Source of the DNA: Fodinibacter luteus
GTDB taxonomy: Bacteria > Actinomycetota > Actinomycetes > Actinomycetales > Dermatophilaceae
DNA: 64,000 nt
Assembly (NCBI RefSeq): GCF_039541575.1
Contig: NZ_BAABGM010000013.1
Location: forward strand, 124,001-188,000
Reading direction: 5' to 3'
Shown here: piece by piece, positions 24,673-33,234 of the stretch
Layout of the letters: every line of letters begins with the position of its first letter
How positions within the stretch are numbered: position 1 is the first letter of the stretch
Translations under genes and position numbers: made by a program
Notes under the pieces: generated by a model
The model's database searches: none
Told to the model about the DNA's origin: nothing
The model's input: the letters and a program-made list of their open reading frames with translations, nothing else

Positions 24673-26097
24673 TTGTTCAGCTCCGCTGACGAGGTCCTCG
24701 ACTTCATCCAGTCCGAGGACATCAAGTTCGTCGACGTCCGGTTCTGCGACCTGCCCGGTGTGATGCAGCACTTCAACGTGCCCGCGTCCACGGTCGACAA
24801 GGACTTCTTCACCAACGGCCAGATGTTCGACGGGTCCTCGATCCGTGGCTTCCAGGCCATCCACGAGTCCGACATGAAGCTCGTGCCGGACCCCAGGACC
24901 GCGTACGTCGACCCGTTCCGGCTCGAGAAGACGCTCATCATGAACTTCTCGATCGTCGACCCGTTCACGGGAGAGGCCTACAGCCGCGACCCGCGCAACA
25001 TCGCGGCGAAGGCCGAGGCGTACCTGAAGTCCACCGGCATCGCGGACACCGCGTACTTCGGCGCCGAGGCGGAGTTCTACGTCTTCGACGACGTGCGCTT
25101 CGAGACCAAGGCCAACGCGAGTTACTACTACATCGACTCCGTCGAGGCCGCGTGGAACACCGGCCGCGTCGAGGACGGCGGCAACCGCGGCTACAAGACC
25201 CGGTTCAAGGGCGGCTACTTCCCCGTGCCCCCGGTCGACCACTTCGCCGACACCCGCGACAAGATCTGCCTCAACCTCGCCGAGGTGGGCCTGCAGGTCG
25301 AGCGCAGCCACCACGAGGTCGGCACCGCGGGGCAGCAGGAGATCAACTACCGCTTCAACACGCTGCTGCAGTCCGGCGACGACATGATGAAGTTCAAGTA
25401 CGTCGTCAAGAACACGGTGTGGGAGGAGGGCAAGACCGCCACCTTCATGCCCAAGCCGATCTTCGGCGACAACGGCTCGGGCATGCACACCCACCAGTCG
25501 CTGTGGAAGGACGGCGAGCCGCTGTTCTACGACGAGCGCGGCTACGGCGGCCTGTCCGACCTGGCCCGCTGGTACATCGGTGGCCTGCTCAGGCACGCCC
25601 CGGCACTGCTCGCCTTCACGAACCCCACGGTCAACTCGTACCACCGCCTCGTCCCCGGCTACGAGGCGCCGGTCAACCTCGTGTACTCGGCCCGCAACCG
25701 CTCCGCCTGCGTACGCATCCCGATCGCCGGTGACAGCCCCAAGGCCAAGCGCATCGAGTTCCGCATCCCGGACCCGTCGTCCAACCCGTACCTGTGCTTC
25801 GCCGCCCAGCTCATGGCCGGCCTCGACGGCATCAAGAACCGCATCGAGCCCCCGGAGCCGGTCGACAAGGACCTCTACGAGCTGCCCCCCGAGGAGCACG
25901 AGGCCATCGCGCAGGTCCCGGGCTCGCTGCCCGAGGTGCTCGACGCCCTCGAGGCCGACCACGAGTTCCTGCTCCAGGGCGACGTGTTCACCGAGGACCT
26001 CATCGCCACGTGGGTCGAGTGGAAGCGCAAGAACGAGGTCGACCCGATCCGCTTCCGGCCGCACCCGCACGAGTTCGAGATGTACTTCGACATCTGA
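24673..26097 (+). CDS. glnA: Glutamine synthetase type I (GSI-beta)
   Basis: Makes glutamine from glutamate, ammonia and ATP; central nitrogen assimilation enzyme, active as a dodecamer. The product has 474 residues, the standard GSI length, when read from the TTG at 24673. A perfect AGGAGG (24660-24665) lies 7 nt upstream and the family N-terminus (FSSADEVLDFI) follows directly. Motifs include FDGSSIRGF, EAEFYVFDDV, NGSGMHTHQSLWKDG, and the adenylylation loop KDLYELPPEE with Tyr402, so it is the adenylylation-regulated beta type. GlnR half-sites lie upstream and a strong hairpin downstream. Confidence 0.97.
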   Translation: MFSSADEVLDFIQSEDIKFVDVRFCDLPGVMQHFNVPASTVDKDFFTNGQMFDGSSIRGFQAIHESDMKLVPDPRTAYVDPFRLEKTLIMNFSIVDPFTGEAYSRDPRNIAAKAEAYLKSTGIADTAYFGAEAEFYVFDDVRFETKANASYYYIDSVEAAWNTGRVEDGGNRGYKTRFKGGYFPVPPVDHFADTRDKICLNLAEVGLQVERSHHEVGTAGQQEINYRFNTLLQSGDDMMKFKYVVKNTVWEEGKTATFMPKPIFGDNGSGMHTHQSLWKDGEPLFYDERGYGGLSDLARWYIGGLLRHAPALLAFTNPTVNSYHRLVPGYEAPVNLVYSARNRSACVRIPIAGDSPKAKRIEFRIPDPSSNPYLCFAAQLMAGLDGIKNRIEPPEPVDKDLYELPPEEHEAIAQVPGSLPEVLDALEADHEFLLQGDVFTEDLIATWVEWKRKNEVDPIRFRPHPHEFEMYFDI

Positions 26098-26102
26098 TCG
26101 AC

Positions 26103-26142
26103 ACGATGCCCTGACCTGCTATGACGCCGGTCAGGGCATCGT
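26103..26142. terminator. glnA terminator and island edge
   Basis: A perfect 14-bp stem (26103-26116 with 26129-26142) has a 12-nt loop, followed by TGTTT. The stop codon of the leftward integrase remnant (26131-26133) lies inside the right arm, so the accessory DNA begins within this hairpin. Confidence 0.9.
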
Positions 26143-27134
26143 TGTTTCCGGAGAAGTATCCGTACTAGCAGAAGCCGGGCGCATCGCGAGGACAGCACTC
26201 ACGGCGGCCCTCGACGTCTCGTCGGCATCTGGGAACAGGTGACCGTAGACGTTGAGGGTCGTCGTGGCGCTGGCGTGCCGCAAGCGCGCCTGGACCACCT
26301 TCACATCGAGCCCGGATGCGATCAGCATCGACGCGAAGTAGTGCCGTCGGTCATGGAAGCGGAAGCCGGCCGGCAGGCCCGCGACCTTCGCCCGCGTCTC
26401 GCGGAAGGCCCGCTCGATCTGCCACGGCCCTACTGGGCGACCGTAGGCACCGGCCACGATGGTCGGCTGGTCCGTGGCCAGCATGGTGGCGAGTTCGCGC
26501 GGAATCGGGATCGAGGTCCGCGACGTCTCTGACTTGAGAGGCTCGCCGCCCCACTGGATGGCCGGATGAATCGCGCCGCGCATGAAGTCGACGTCGTCTC
26601 GGCGTAGCGCCGCCGCCTCGCTCACACGCAGACCAGCGAAGGCGCCGAGCAGATTGCCGGCCGAGCGTGGGCCTCGATGGCGTCGTGGATCGCCCACACC
26701 TGCTCCGTGCTGGCGACGTATGGCCGCTGCGAGCCGGCACGCGGCCAGGTACGCCTCGAGCAAGGGTTGCGAGGGATGAGACCGTCAGCACCGCATCGCC
26801 CATGATCTGGCTCATCCGCCGATGCAGCACGTAGACGTAGGACTTGGCCTTGCCCTCACTGGCGAGCCGAGCCGTCCATGCCTTCACCGCCGATGGCTTT
26901 GACGTCGACCAGGGCCATTGGGCCGGACTCTGCCTTGATCTGTGCGACGTGAGTACGGGCCTGACGCACTGTCGACGCCTTGTGCGTGCCGTAGGCGACG
27001 AGCCACTGCTCGCACCAGTCCTCGACGGTCGTGGGGCATCGCGGGCCGAGACGTGGTCGCCGCGGAGAACGGCAGCGCGCTGCACTTCGATCCATCGCTC
27101 GGCGTCCACTGCGCACAGTCGGCCGGACCGTCAT
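26131..27134 (-). pseudogene. Tyrosine recombinase (phage-type integrase), multiply frameshifted
   Basis: Remnant of a site-specific recombinase of phage or ICE type. Conserved pieces occur in collinear order but in different frames. They are an N-terminal DAERWIEVQRAAVLRGDHVSARD (start reads as GTG near 27109), VEDWCEQWLVAYGTHKASTVRQA, KAWTARLASEGKAKSYVYVLHRRM, SQRPYVASTEQVWAIHDAIEAHARPA and the catalytic domain from GLRVSEAAALRRDD to the end. The catalytic part keeps Arg in GLRVSE, HDRRHYFAS, LRHASATTTLNVYGHL (His and Tyr). At least four single-base shifts separate the pieces, so no active enzyme is expected. It probably inserted the island at the glnA 3' end. Confidence 0.85.
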
Positions 27135-27842
27135 GACCTCAGCGTATGAGCGACCTTCCCGGCTGGGCAGGTGGCCCCTGTCGTAGGCCGCGTCATGACC
27201 GTGAGAGATCACCATCAGGGCAATGTCTGGTCCCGAGCGCCTCGCCAGTTGGGGGGTCCCGCCGAGTCGGTGTCGCACCACCCTGCGGCGCAGGGTGGGC
27301 GACGCCTCGACCTGGTAGCCGGCGTCGAGGAAGACCTGGAGCAGCCCGACCGACGCCTCGTCCCAGATCACGATCTTGCCCGGCGGCGGCTCGGTGGGGT
27401 ACCCCTCCAGGACGCGAGCGCCGACCTGCCTGCCGTACTCGACGGTGGCGGCGGCCAGCTCGTACATCAGTCCCTGTCGACGAAAGCCCTTCCGCACAAG
27501 GAAGCAGGTGACCGACCACACGCCCTCGAGGTCGGGGTCCATCCGCATCCACGCCTTCTGCCGGGCCCAGATCCTCGGGTAGTACTCCCGCGGCTCGACC
27601 GCGACCCAGCCGGCCGGCGCGCCGTCGACGTACCCGACCAGGCCGGAGGTGGGGCCGCTCGTACCGCAGCCGGCCTGCTCCAGGAGCGCCGCGTCACGCT
27701 CATCCTGTGTCGTGTCGCGCCAGATCCAGCCCGGGACCTTCAGCGCCTGGCAGCGGCACTTGCGGGCGCCGCCGGCGTCGAACACGGCCTCGACGTCCTC
27801 GCTCGTCGCGTCGTTGGCCGCTCGCCAGCTGAACTCGGGCAC
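26856..27842 (-). CDS. GNAT N-acetyltransferase read through into integrase debris
   Basis: Residues 1 to about 200 are a GNAT acetyltransferase: an opening FSWRAAND, a Cys-rich RKCRCQALKVPGWIW, DGAPAGWVAVEPREYYPRI, and motif A VRKGFRRQGLMYELAAATVEY (acetyl-CoA binding). Family members normally stop after the last strand, here VVRHRL near residue 195. This frame has no stop there and runs about 130 residues further, into the integrase N-terminal fragment. The tail is therefore probably junk gained through loss of the native stop. The GTG start lies 6 nt after TACTCT (27849-27854). Substrate unknown. Confidence 0.7.
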   Translation of the reverse strand: MPEFSWRAANDATSEDVEAVFDAGGARKCRCQALKVPGWIWRDTTQDERDAALLEQAGCGTSGPTSGLVGYVDGAPAGWVAVEPREYYPRIWARQKAWMRMDPDLEGVWSVTCFLVRKGFRRQGLMYELAAATVEYGRQVGARVLEGYPTEPPPGKIVIWDEASVGLLQVFLDAGYQVEASPTLRRRVVRHRLGGTPQLARRSGPDIALMVISHGHDAAYDRGHLPSREGRSYAEVMTVRPTVRSGRRAMDRSAARCRSPRRPRLGPRCPTTVEDWCEQWLVAYGTHKASTVRQARTHVAQIKAESGPMALVDVKAIGGEGMDGSARQ

Positions 27843-27906
27843 ACCGCGAGAGTAGTGGCGGGCCGGCGAGTAACGACGCCGTGACAGTCGACCCGTGACC
27901 TGGTTG

Positions 27907-27929
27907 GTGCGTCACACCGCCGCGTGCCG
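27907..27929 (+). repeat. Island intergenic motif, copy A
   Basis: GTGCGTCACACCGCCGCGTG begins this copy. It matches the eye-derived 23-nt consensus (GTGCGTCTCAT followed by CGCCGCGTGACG) at 20 positions. It lies between the HD hydrolase and GNAT genes. Confidence 0.4.
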
Positions 27930-27947
27930 GTGAATAGGCCGGCGGGC

Positions 27948-28436
27948 TCAGTGGATCCCGAGTTCGTGCCGGGCATGCGCGTACTTCGCCTCGAGACGTG
28001 CCCGCTGTGCCGAGTCCAATAACGCCAGGCGGGCAGGGTCAGTGTTGTCGGCCAGGTCCGCCGCCTTGACGTTCAAAGCGATGGGATTGGCCTTGACCCG
28101 GGCGTAGTACTCGCTGTCAGCTTCCTCAGATCGACGGGTCATGGCATTGACCGCGGCGGCGACCGTTGAGCCGAACGCCTTCTCGATTTCCTCCAAGGTG
28201 ACCCCGGTGTCCTCGACAACATCGTGCATCCACGCCACCACCACCTCATCCGCGGTGGGGTTCACCAGGCGCCCGACAACCCGTTGGGGGTGCTCGAAGT
28301 ACGGCCGGCCAGCCTTGTCGAGCTGCCCGCGGTGCGCCTCGGCCGCTCGCATCTTCGCGCGCTGGATAGCGCCTTCGCCAACCGGCATCGCTGTATGGCG
28401 CGCGTCGATACCACGACCGTCGATGTTCACCTGCAT
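27948..28436 (-). CDS. Small HD-domain hydrolase (RelA/SpoT-hydrolase-like)
   Basis: A 162-residue soluble protein with the fold signature of the ppGpp hydrolase domain: AHRGQLDKAGRPYFEHP near 34-50, the HD motif WMHDVVEDTGVTLEEIEKAFG near 69-89, and a late VKAADLADNTDP near 118-129. There is no synthetase, TGS or ACT domain, so it resembles small alarmone hydrolases (MESH1-type). Activity on ppGpp is inferred, not shown. The start could be ATG 28436 or the GTG one codon on. It stands alone in the island between the VapC and GNAT modules. Confidence 0.75.
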   Translation of the reverse strand: MQVNIDGRGIDARHTAMPVGEGAIQRAKMRAAEAHRGQLDKAGRPYFEHPQRVVGRLVNPTADEVVVAWMHDVVEDTGVTLEEIEKAFGSTVAAAVNAMTRRSEEADSEYYARVKANPIALNVKAADLADNTDPARLALLDSAQRARLEAKYAHARHELGIH

Positions 28437-28620
28437 TCTCCATCAGTGCCGGCAACCCAGGGAAGAGGAGCTCCCTTCTCAACCAAGGCGGCCCGAGCAC
28501 AGCAACTGGACGTGTGAACCTCCAACCATTATGGCGGGAGGCCAAAGGCGGCGGGGGCGAGCTTGTCAAACCACGGTCACCTACCGGTAGTCGATGGACT
28601 GGAGCCCATGGTCGCGTTAC

Positions 28621-28643
28621 GTGCGTCTATACGCCGCGTGACG
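28621..28643 (+). repeat. Island intergenic motif, copy B
   Basis: Full-length copy ending CGCCGCGTGACG, located 9 bp beyond the vapC stop. Confidence 0.45.
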
Positions 28644-28652
28644 GTGCGTTGG

Positions 28653-29072
28653 CTATCCGGCAAACGGGTCGATGACGGGGAGGCCGGCGGTGGCCGAGAA
28701 GTCCCTCACGTTGCGGGTCGCCAACTCGTATCCATCAGCAAGGCAGATCCCGGCGATCTGAGCATCTGCCAGGGCGATGGGCCGACCATCACCTTCGGCC
28801 GCCACCAAGATGGCTGCTGTCTTTCTCGCGGCGAGTACGTCGTAGACGACCACGGACTCCGCATACTCCTCAAGCAGGCGTGACCACCGCTGTTCCAGGT
28901 CGCGCCGCCGGCGCCCGTCCGGAAGCCGTCCGAGCCCGCGCTCGATCTCCTCAACCGTCACCACGCAGATAGTCAGCTCCGACGCGTCGATCGATTCCGC
29001 CCACTCGACAACGACCGGATCAGGGGTGTCCTTCATGAACTCCGAGACCACGTTGGTGTCAGCAATGATCAC
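28653..29072 (-). CDS. vapC: VapC-type PIN-domain toxin
   Basis: Predicted Mg-dependent ribonuclease of a type II toxin-antitoxin pair. The 139 residues show the PIN acidic residues in order: Asp5 in IIADTNVVSEF, Glu in VVTVEEIERGL, Asp in LADAQIAGICL and Asp in TRNVRDFSA. The length and the LPDGRRRRDLEQ segment fit the FitB/VapC group. Its ATG overlaps the antitoxin stop by 4 nt (ATGA). It appears intact, unlike several island neighbours. The RNA target is unknown. Confidence 0.9.
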   Translation of the reverse strand: MIIADTNVVSEFMKDTPDPVVVEWAESIDASELTICVVTVEEIERGLGRLPDGRRRRDLEQRWSRLLEEYAESVVVYDVLAARKTAAILVAAEGDGRPIALADAQIAGICLADGYELATRNVRDFSATAGLPVIDPFAG

Positions 29073-29305
29073 GGCAGGTCGACCGGGCGCGGCTGGTCGG
29101 TGCGCGCAGCTACCTCGAGATCAACGCCGCCGGCCTCGACCATGGAGGCATGCAGGGACAACAGGAAGTTGCGCTCGGGACGGTTGACGGCTGCGTCCAA
29201 GATTGCTCGGACTTCGGCCTCGACCGACCTGCCGTGCTCGGCCGCCCGTCCTCGAAGCCGAGCGTGCGTGCGCTCGTCCAGCTGCCTGATCGTAAGAGTG
29301 CTCAT
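29069..29305 (-). CDS. vapB: FitA/VapB-like ribbon-helix-helix antitoxin
   Basis: A 78-residue antitoxin partner of the PIN toxin. The N-terminal ribbon-helix-helix (STLTIRQLDERTHARLRGRAAEHGRSVEAEVRAIL) would bind the operon promoter. The C-terminal tail should wrap the toxin active site. FitA-type proteins share the LRGRAAEHGRS pattern. GGAGG lies 8 nt before the ATG. Autoregulation of the pair is expected from the family, but no operator palindrome was identified. Confidence 0.88.
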   Translation of the reverse strand: MSTLTIRQLDERTHARLRGRAAEHGRSVEAEVRAILDAAVNRPERNFLLSLHASMVEAGGVDLEVAARTDQPRPVDLP

Positions 29306-29367
29306 TCTCGCCACCTCCTCCAGTGACAGCAATGCTAGCACCCTGCGCTGACCTGGCATCTCAGAGC

Positions 29368-29390
29368 GTGCGTCACTGCGCCGCTTGCAG
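29368..29390 (+). repeat. Island intergenic motif, copy C
   Basis: CGTGCGTCACTG is shared exactly with the copy at 35782. The right half is CGCCGC followed by divergence. Confidence 0.35.
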
Positions 29391-29619
29391 TTCGCATACC
29401 TGGCCCGAGCTTGAGGCTCGCCGCCATCGGAGTGCATCAGGGCAGTGGCTCAGCGGCGGCTGGGCGTTCGGCCGGGCCCCGGCAACTAAGTAGAGCGGCC
29501 CGCAACGTCGACCGACGGTGCCAGCGGGGTGCCCTCCTCGAGGAGAAACGGACACCCCTAACGTAGGAGCGCCGGTGACCACCCGGATCACCCACATATA
29601 AGGCATGACAGGGCGGGCA

Positions 29620-29642
29620 GGGTGTCTCATCGCCGCGTGACG
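29620..29642 (+). repeat. Island intergenic motif, copy D
   Basis: CTCATCGCCGCGTG is shared exactly with the copy near 45856. This copy ends 9 bp from the higA stop. Confidence 0.45.
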
Positions 29643-29650
29643 CCCGGGTG

Positions 29651-29943
29651 TCAGGCGCTCTGAAGGGGGTGAATCTGCTCGAGGGCGGCGCCGAGGTGGC
29701 CCTGGTCGAGTTCGAGGTCGCAGCGGGTCTGCGGGTTGAGCCGCAACCGGTCGCTGGTGCCGAAGTAGCGTGCCAGGCGGAGCGTGGTGTCGGCGGTGAT
29801 CCGGCGTTTGCCGTGGACGATCTCGTTGATTCGACGCGGTGGGACGCCGATGGAGACGGCCATGCGGTGCTGCGCCACCTGCAGCGGGGTGAGGAAGTCC
29901 TCGAGGAGGACCTCCCGGGGTGGATGGGCGCGATGGTGGCCAT
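29651..29943 (-). pseudogene. higA: HigA-type addiction-module antitoxin, frameshifted and without toxin
   Basis: XRE-like antitoxin. The start MATIAPIHPG (ATG 29943, after GGAGG) and the body VLLEDFLTPLQVAQHRMAV, then PPRRINEIVHGKRRITADT and ARYFGTSDRL are in different frames. One base is missing near 29913, between HPG and EVLLEDF. HigA normally follows higB immediately, but no RelE-like toxin reading frame lies upstream (29944-30051). It is thus an orphan remnant or a gene with a single sequence error. Confidence 0.75.
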
Positions 29944-30051
29944 CGGTGTTCCTCCTTCGGTCAGTGGGAGTCGATGATCTCGACGCGCCCGGGGCCGCGT
30001 TGGCGAAAGAGCGCCCACGAGCCCCGCGACGTTCGATGTCAGACTCCACGG

Positions 30052-30923
30052 ATGCACCCTGCTTCCTTCTTGGACCTGGCCACCGCCGACGGTGCGGTGG
30101 CCCTGCCGGCGATCAGCTGGCAGGCCGTTTCCTGGGGGCTGGCCATCCTGGCCGGTGGCTACTTGCTGAGCCGGGCACTCGGCTGGTGCACCCGCAGGTA
30201 CCTGCTGTGGCGGGGTCGCTCTGCCAGCGCCAGCGCCATCTTCGCCGCCCTGGCCCGGACGCTCACCCAGCTGTTCTCCTTCGCGGCGGCGGTGACGGTC
30301 GTCTTCCCCAGCGTGCGGCCGGTCAACGCGCTCGGTGGGATCGGGGTGATCACCATCGCTGCCGGTATCGCGTTCCAGACTGTCCTGGGCAACATGTTCG
30401 CGGGGTGGTGATCCTGGCCCGGGACAAGTTCCGCGTCGACGACCAGATCGCTGTGCGCGACGTCGCCGGCACCGTGACGGCCATCTCGCTGACCAGCACG
30501 GCGGTGCGGACCTTCGACGGCCGGCTCGTGCTCATCCCCAACTCGCTGGTGCACTCCGAGATCGTCACGGTCCAGACCGGGTTCGAGCAGGTTCGCTCAA
30601 CGCTCACCATCGACATCGACGACAGCAGCGACCTGGATGCCGCGGTCGGCGCGGCGCAGTCGGCCATGACGTCGGTGGGTGCCGTGCTCCCTGAGCCGGC
30701 TCCGCAGGCCCTGCTCCAGGAGGTGGGTTCGGCGACCGTTCGGCTGGATCTGCGCTTCTGGTCCGGCGCTCGTCAGATGGAGACCAGACTCGCCCAGCAC
30801 GAGGTGGTGCGGGCCGTTCTCCAGGGGCTGAAAGAGGCCGGCGTCAAGACCGGGTCCGATGTCGTCGTCGTCGAGGGCGGCCCGCGACTGCTGGAGGCCG
30901 TCAACCGCCGAGAGCCAAGCTGA
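30052..30923 (+). pseudogene. MscS-family mechanosensitive channel, frameshifted
   Basis: Small-conductance mechanosensitive channel that would release solutes on osmotic downshock. The first part (30052 to about 30405) has three hydrophobic segments and ends with the pore-helix region GVITIAAGIAFQTVLGNMFAG. The rest, from VVILARDKFRVDDQIAV through GTVTAISLTSTAVRTFDGRLVLIPNSLV to the end, continues in another frame. One base is missing at about 30405 in GCGGGGTGGTG. The frame-corrected product would be about 290 residues, normal for MscS. Otherwise all domains look conserved. Confidence 0.8.
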
Positions 30924-30999
30924 CGCCTCCGAGCCGTTCAGGCCCATGATCGTGAGCCAAGCTCCTGAGGGCCGATGCCCCGGAAGCGCCGATTCGCTC

Positions 31000-31521
31000 T
31001 CACCGCGACTCGAGGTCCTCGATGTAGGTCTTCATCTCCTCGATCTCTTTACGTTGCGCTTCGATGATGGCGTCGGCCAGCTCTTGAACGCGGGGGTCCT
31101 CGATGTTGGCGCGCTCGCTGGTGAGGATCGCGATGGAGTGGTGGGGGATCATGGCGCGCATCCATGCGACGTCGCCGATGGTGGCTTGTGAGCGGACGAG
31201 GAACAGGCCTGCGCCGAAGAGCACCACCGCCCCGGCAGCGATGGCTGCGTTCGCAGTGCGGTTGCGGTACATGCCGAGCATGAAGCCCAACATGATGACC
31301 GTCATCGTCGCGGCCGACATCATCGTCATGAAGAACCGGGTCCAGCTCCAGAAGACGTGGTCGATGGAGTACGTGTTGAGGTACATGACCACGTACATCA
31401 CGACCGATGAGGTCAGGATCATCAGACCGAACCGCAGGTACTGCGCGCGGCCACCCTCATGGTCGGTCCGGGCGTGCTCGTCCCGGCCGTGCTCAGTAGG
31501 GGGCTGGTCGTGACTGCTCAT
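31000..31521 (-). CDS. DUF305 domain membrane protein
   Basis: A 173-residue protein with a His-rich acidic N-terminus (SSHDQPPTEHGRDEHARTDHEGG) that may bind metal. Three transmembrane helices follow (near 33-52, 60-82 and 88-108, Met-rich TMMSAATMTVIMLGFMLGM). The C-terminal DUF305 four-helix segment has WMRAMIPHHSIAIL near 119-132. DUF305 proteins resemble ferritin-like bundles and are often found with copper or heavy-metal resistance genes; none is adjacent here. GGAGG precedes the ATG. Function is inferred only weakly. Confidence 0.8.
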   Translation of the reverse strand: MSSHDQPPTEHGRDEHARTDHEGGRAQYLRFGLMILTSSVVMYVVMYLNTYSIDHVFWSWTRFFMTMMSAATMTVIMLGFMLGMYRNRTANAAIAAGAVVLFGAGLFLVRSQATIGDVAWMRAMIPHHSIAILTSERANIEDPRVQELADAIIEAQRKEIEEMKTYIEDLESR

Positions 31522-31939
31522 GGCATCTCCTCCGGGCTCAGGCGTCCAGGTGGTCGCCAGCCACCCTCGCAGCCAAGGTGCCAGGGTGGGGGATTCCGCT
31601 CTGCCTGACCCCGCGCAACCGCTGAAGACCATGACCGGGAGGGCCCAGGGCACTCAACTGGGAGAGAAGGCCACCACGGGCCCTGCCTCGACCAGTCGAC
31701 GGTGCGCCTGACACAGTCGGACCGGGTGTTGCACAGCCAGTCGTAGCCAGGACCGAATCCCGAGACCGCCAACACCTCCCCGCCCCCCGGGTCCCGGCGA
31801 CCACCGCAGCACGGTGGCGAACGTGTGTCCGCCGCGGCGCGTCAGAGCTGCGCAGTTCGCCGCTTGTCGACCTTCCCTGACGACGGCACGTGCACGCGGC
31901 GCGATGGCTGCACCTCGTGAGCCGGCGGATGATGGTGGG
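31522..31939. other. No recognisable gene
   Basis: The stretch contains only short overlapping frames with no family signature, and no hairpin or operator that I can defend. Confidence 0.5.
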
Positions 31940-32211
31940 GTGGCGTCAGACTCGAATCCGCTGGTCAGGAGGATCGCGCAGGGTGATCGCTTGTGGGTGG
32001 CGGAGACACTCGTGCAGGAGTGGACGTCGACGCCCGTGGTGCGCCGAGGTGAGCTCGTCGATGCCGCCGGGCTAGCGGGCTACCTGGTCACGCTGGGGTC
32101 GGCGCGTCGGGCTGGTCATGGTGGACATCAAGGACCGCTGAGTACGAGGTCGTCGCCACCGCAGTGCGGATCGAGCACGAACTCGACTTCGAGCTGCTCC
32201 TGGAGAACTGA
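31940..32211 (+). pseudogene. GNAT acetyltransferase remnant with internal deletion
   Basis: From GTG 31940, the frame LVRRIAQGDRLWVAETLVQEW and TPVVRRGELVDAAGLAGYLVTL resembles the first third of a GNAT (strand-helix-strand before motif A). It then goes out of frame. A second frame ends VRIEHELDFELLLEN at 32211, which looks like the last strand of the same family. The acetyl-CoA-binding middle is missing, so no activity is expected. Confidence 0.5.
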
Positions 32212-32346
32212 CCTCGCGTCGGGCACACCGCCGCGACGAGGCTGAACTCGAGGACGTCCGTCCCTTCCTTTCACTAGCTCCAGACAGAGCCAAGAGGGGT
32301 CTTCAGCCAGACGCGGCATCTCCGGCTCCACGACGACTGTTGAGCC

Positions 32347-33234
32347 ATGAACTCCACCTCACTGAACCCGCGACGCGAGATCGTCGCCTTCCTGGGCATC
32401 GCGTACGCGCTGGCCCTCGCCATTGCGATCGGGCTGCCCGATGCGCAGATCAACCTGTTGCTCAGCGTTGCGGTGCCGACGGTGGCCGTCGGCACCCTGA
32501 CCTTCACCATGATCCCCAAAGGGGGCAGGCGTGAGCTGTGGCGGGGCATCGGTCTAGGGCGGGCCGGGCTGAGGGCCTGGCCGGCAGCGATCGCGCTTCC
32601 GTTCGTGTTGGTCGCGGGTGCGTACGGCACCGCGCTGGTGATCGGGGCGGGACAGCTGACAGACATCCGGCTGGCCGACGCGACAGCGGAACGGGCGATC
32701 AACCTGCTCATCAACGCGCTGATCGGGACCGCGATCATCGTTGGTGAGGAGATCGGGTGGCGAGGATTCCTCCTGCCGCGGTTCCAGCAGCTGACCAGCA
32801 AGAGGAAGGCCGCAGTCGTCACCGGGTTCTTCCACGGCTGCTTCCACCTGCCGTTGATCCTGATCGCGACGACGTATGACACTGGCGGTTCGCGCTGGGT
32901 GGCCGCGCCGATGGCGGTCGCCGTCATCACCGCGGGCGGCGTCTTCTACGCCTGGGTCTGGGAGCGTTCCGCGACCGTGTGGCCCGTCGCAATCGCGCAC
33001 AACGTCGTCAACACCGTGTTCGAGCTGGGGGCCGTGGCGGTCGTGGCGTCCGCGGGCTGGAACATGGCCTACGTCGCCGGGGAGACCGGGTTCGCGACGT
33101 TGGCTGTCTGCGTGCTGGCGGCCGGGGCACTGCTCTTGAGGGCACAGGTGTGGCGGACCACGGCCGCGAAGGGCGAGCCGACGGCCACAGCGCGTGGGCT
33201 CGTGCCGGCAGCGGGCCGTAGTCTCGCCCCATGA
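32347..33234 (+). CDS. CPBP intramembrane metalloprotease (CAAX/Rce1-like)
   Basis: A 295-residue polytopic protein with about eight hydrophobic segments. The three Abi/CPBP motifs are present: EExxxR at 134-139 (VGEEIGWRGFLLPR), FxxxH in GFFHGCFHLP, and HxxxN in AIAHNVVNTV. These residues form the glutamate-protease active site in the membrane. The histidine kinase gene overlaps its stop by 4 nt (ATGA). Context suggests that the protease and the two-component system act in one envelope response. Confidence 0.88.
   Translation: MNSTSLNPRREIVAFLGIAYALALAIAIGLPDAQINLLLSVAVPTVAVGTLTFTMIPKGGRRELWRGIGLGRAGLRAWPAAIALPFVLVAGAYGTALVIGAGQLTDIRLADATAERAINLLINALIGTAIIVGEEIGWRGFLLPRFQQLTSKRKAAVVTGFFHGCFHLPLILIATTYDTGGSRWVAAPMAVAVITAGGVFYAWVWERSATVWPVAIAHNVVNTVFELGAVAVVASAGWNMAYVAGETGFATLAVCVLAAGALLLRAQVWRTTAAKGEPTATARGLVPAAGRSLAP

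Larger units (their letters stand above)
29306..29650. other. Gene-free stretch between vapB and higA
   Basis: No credible coding region. It contains two copies of the island motif (29368-29390 and 29620-29642) and nothing else I can support. Confidence 0.6.

Noticed and set aside
29373..29630. 85-codon leftward frame between vapB and higA
   Set aside because: It has no family signature or ribosome site and contains two copies of the island motif.
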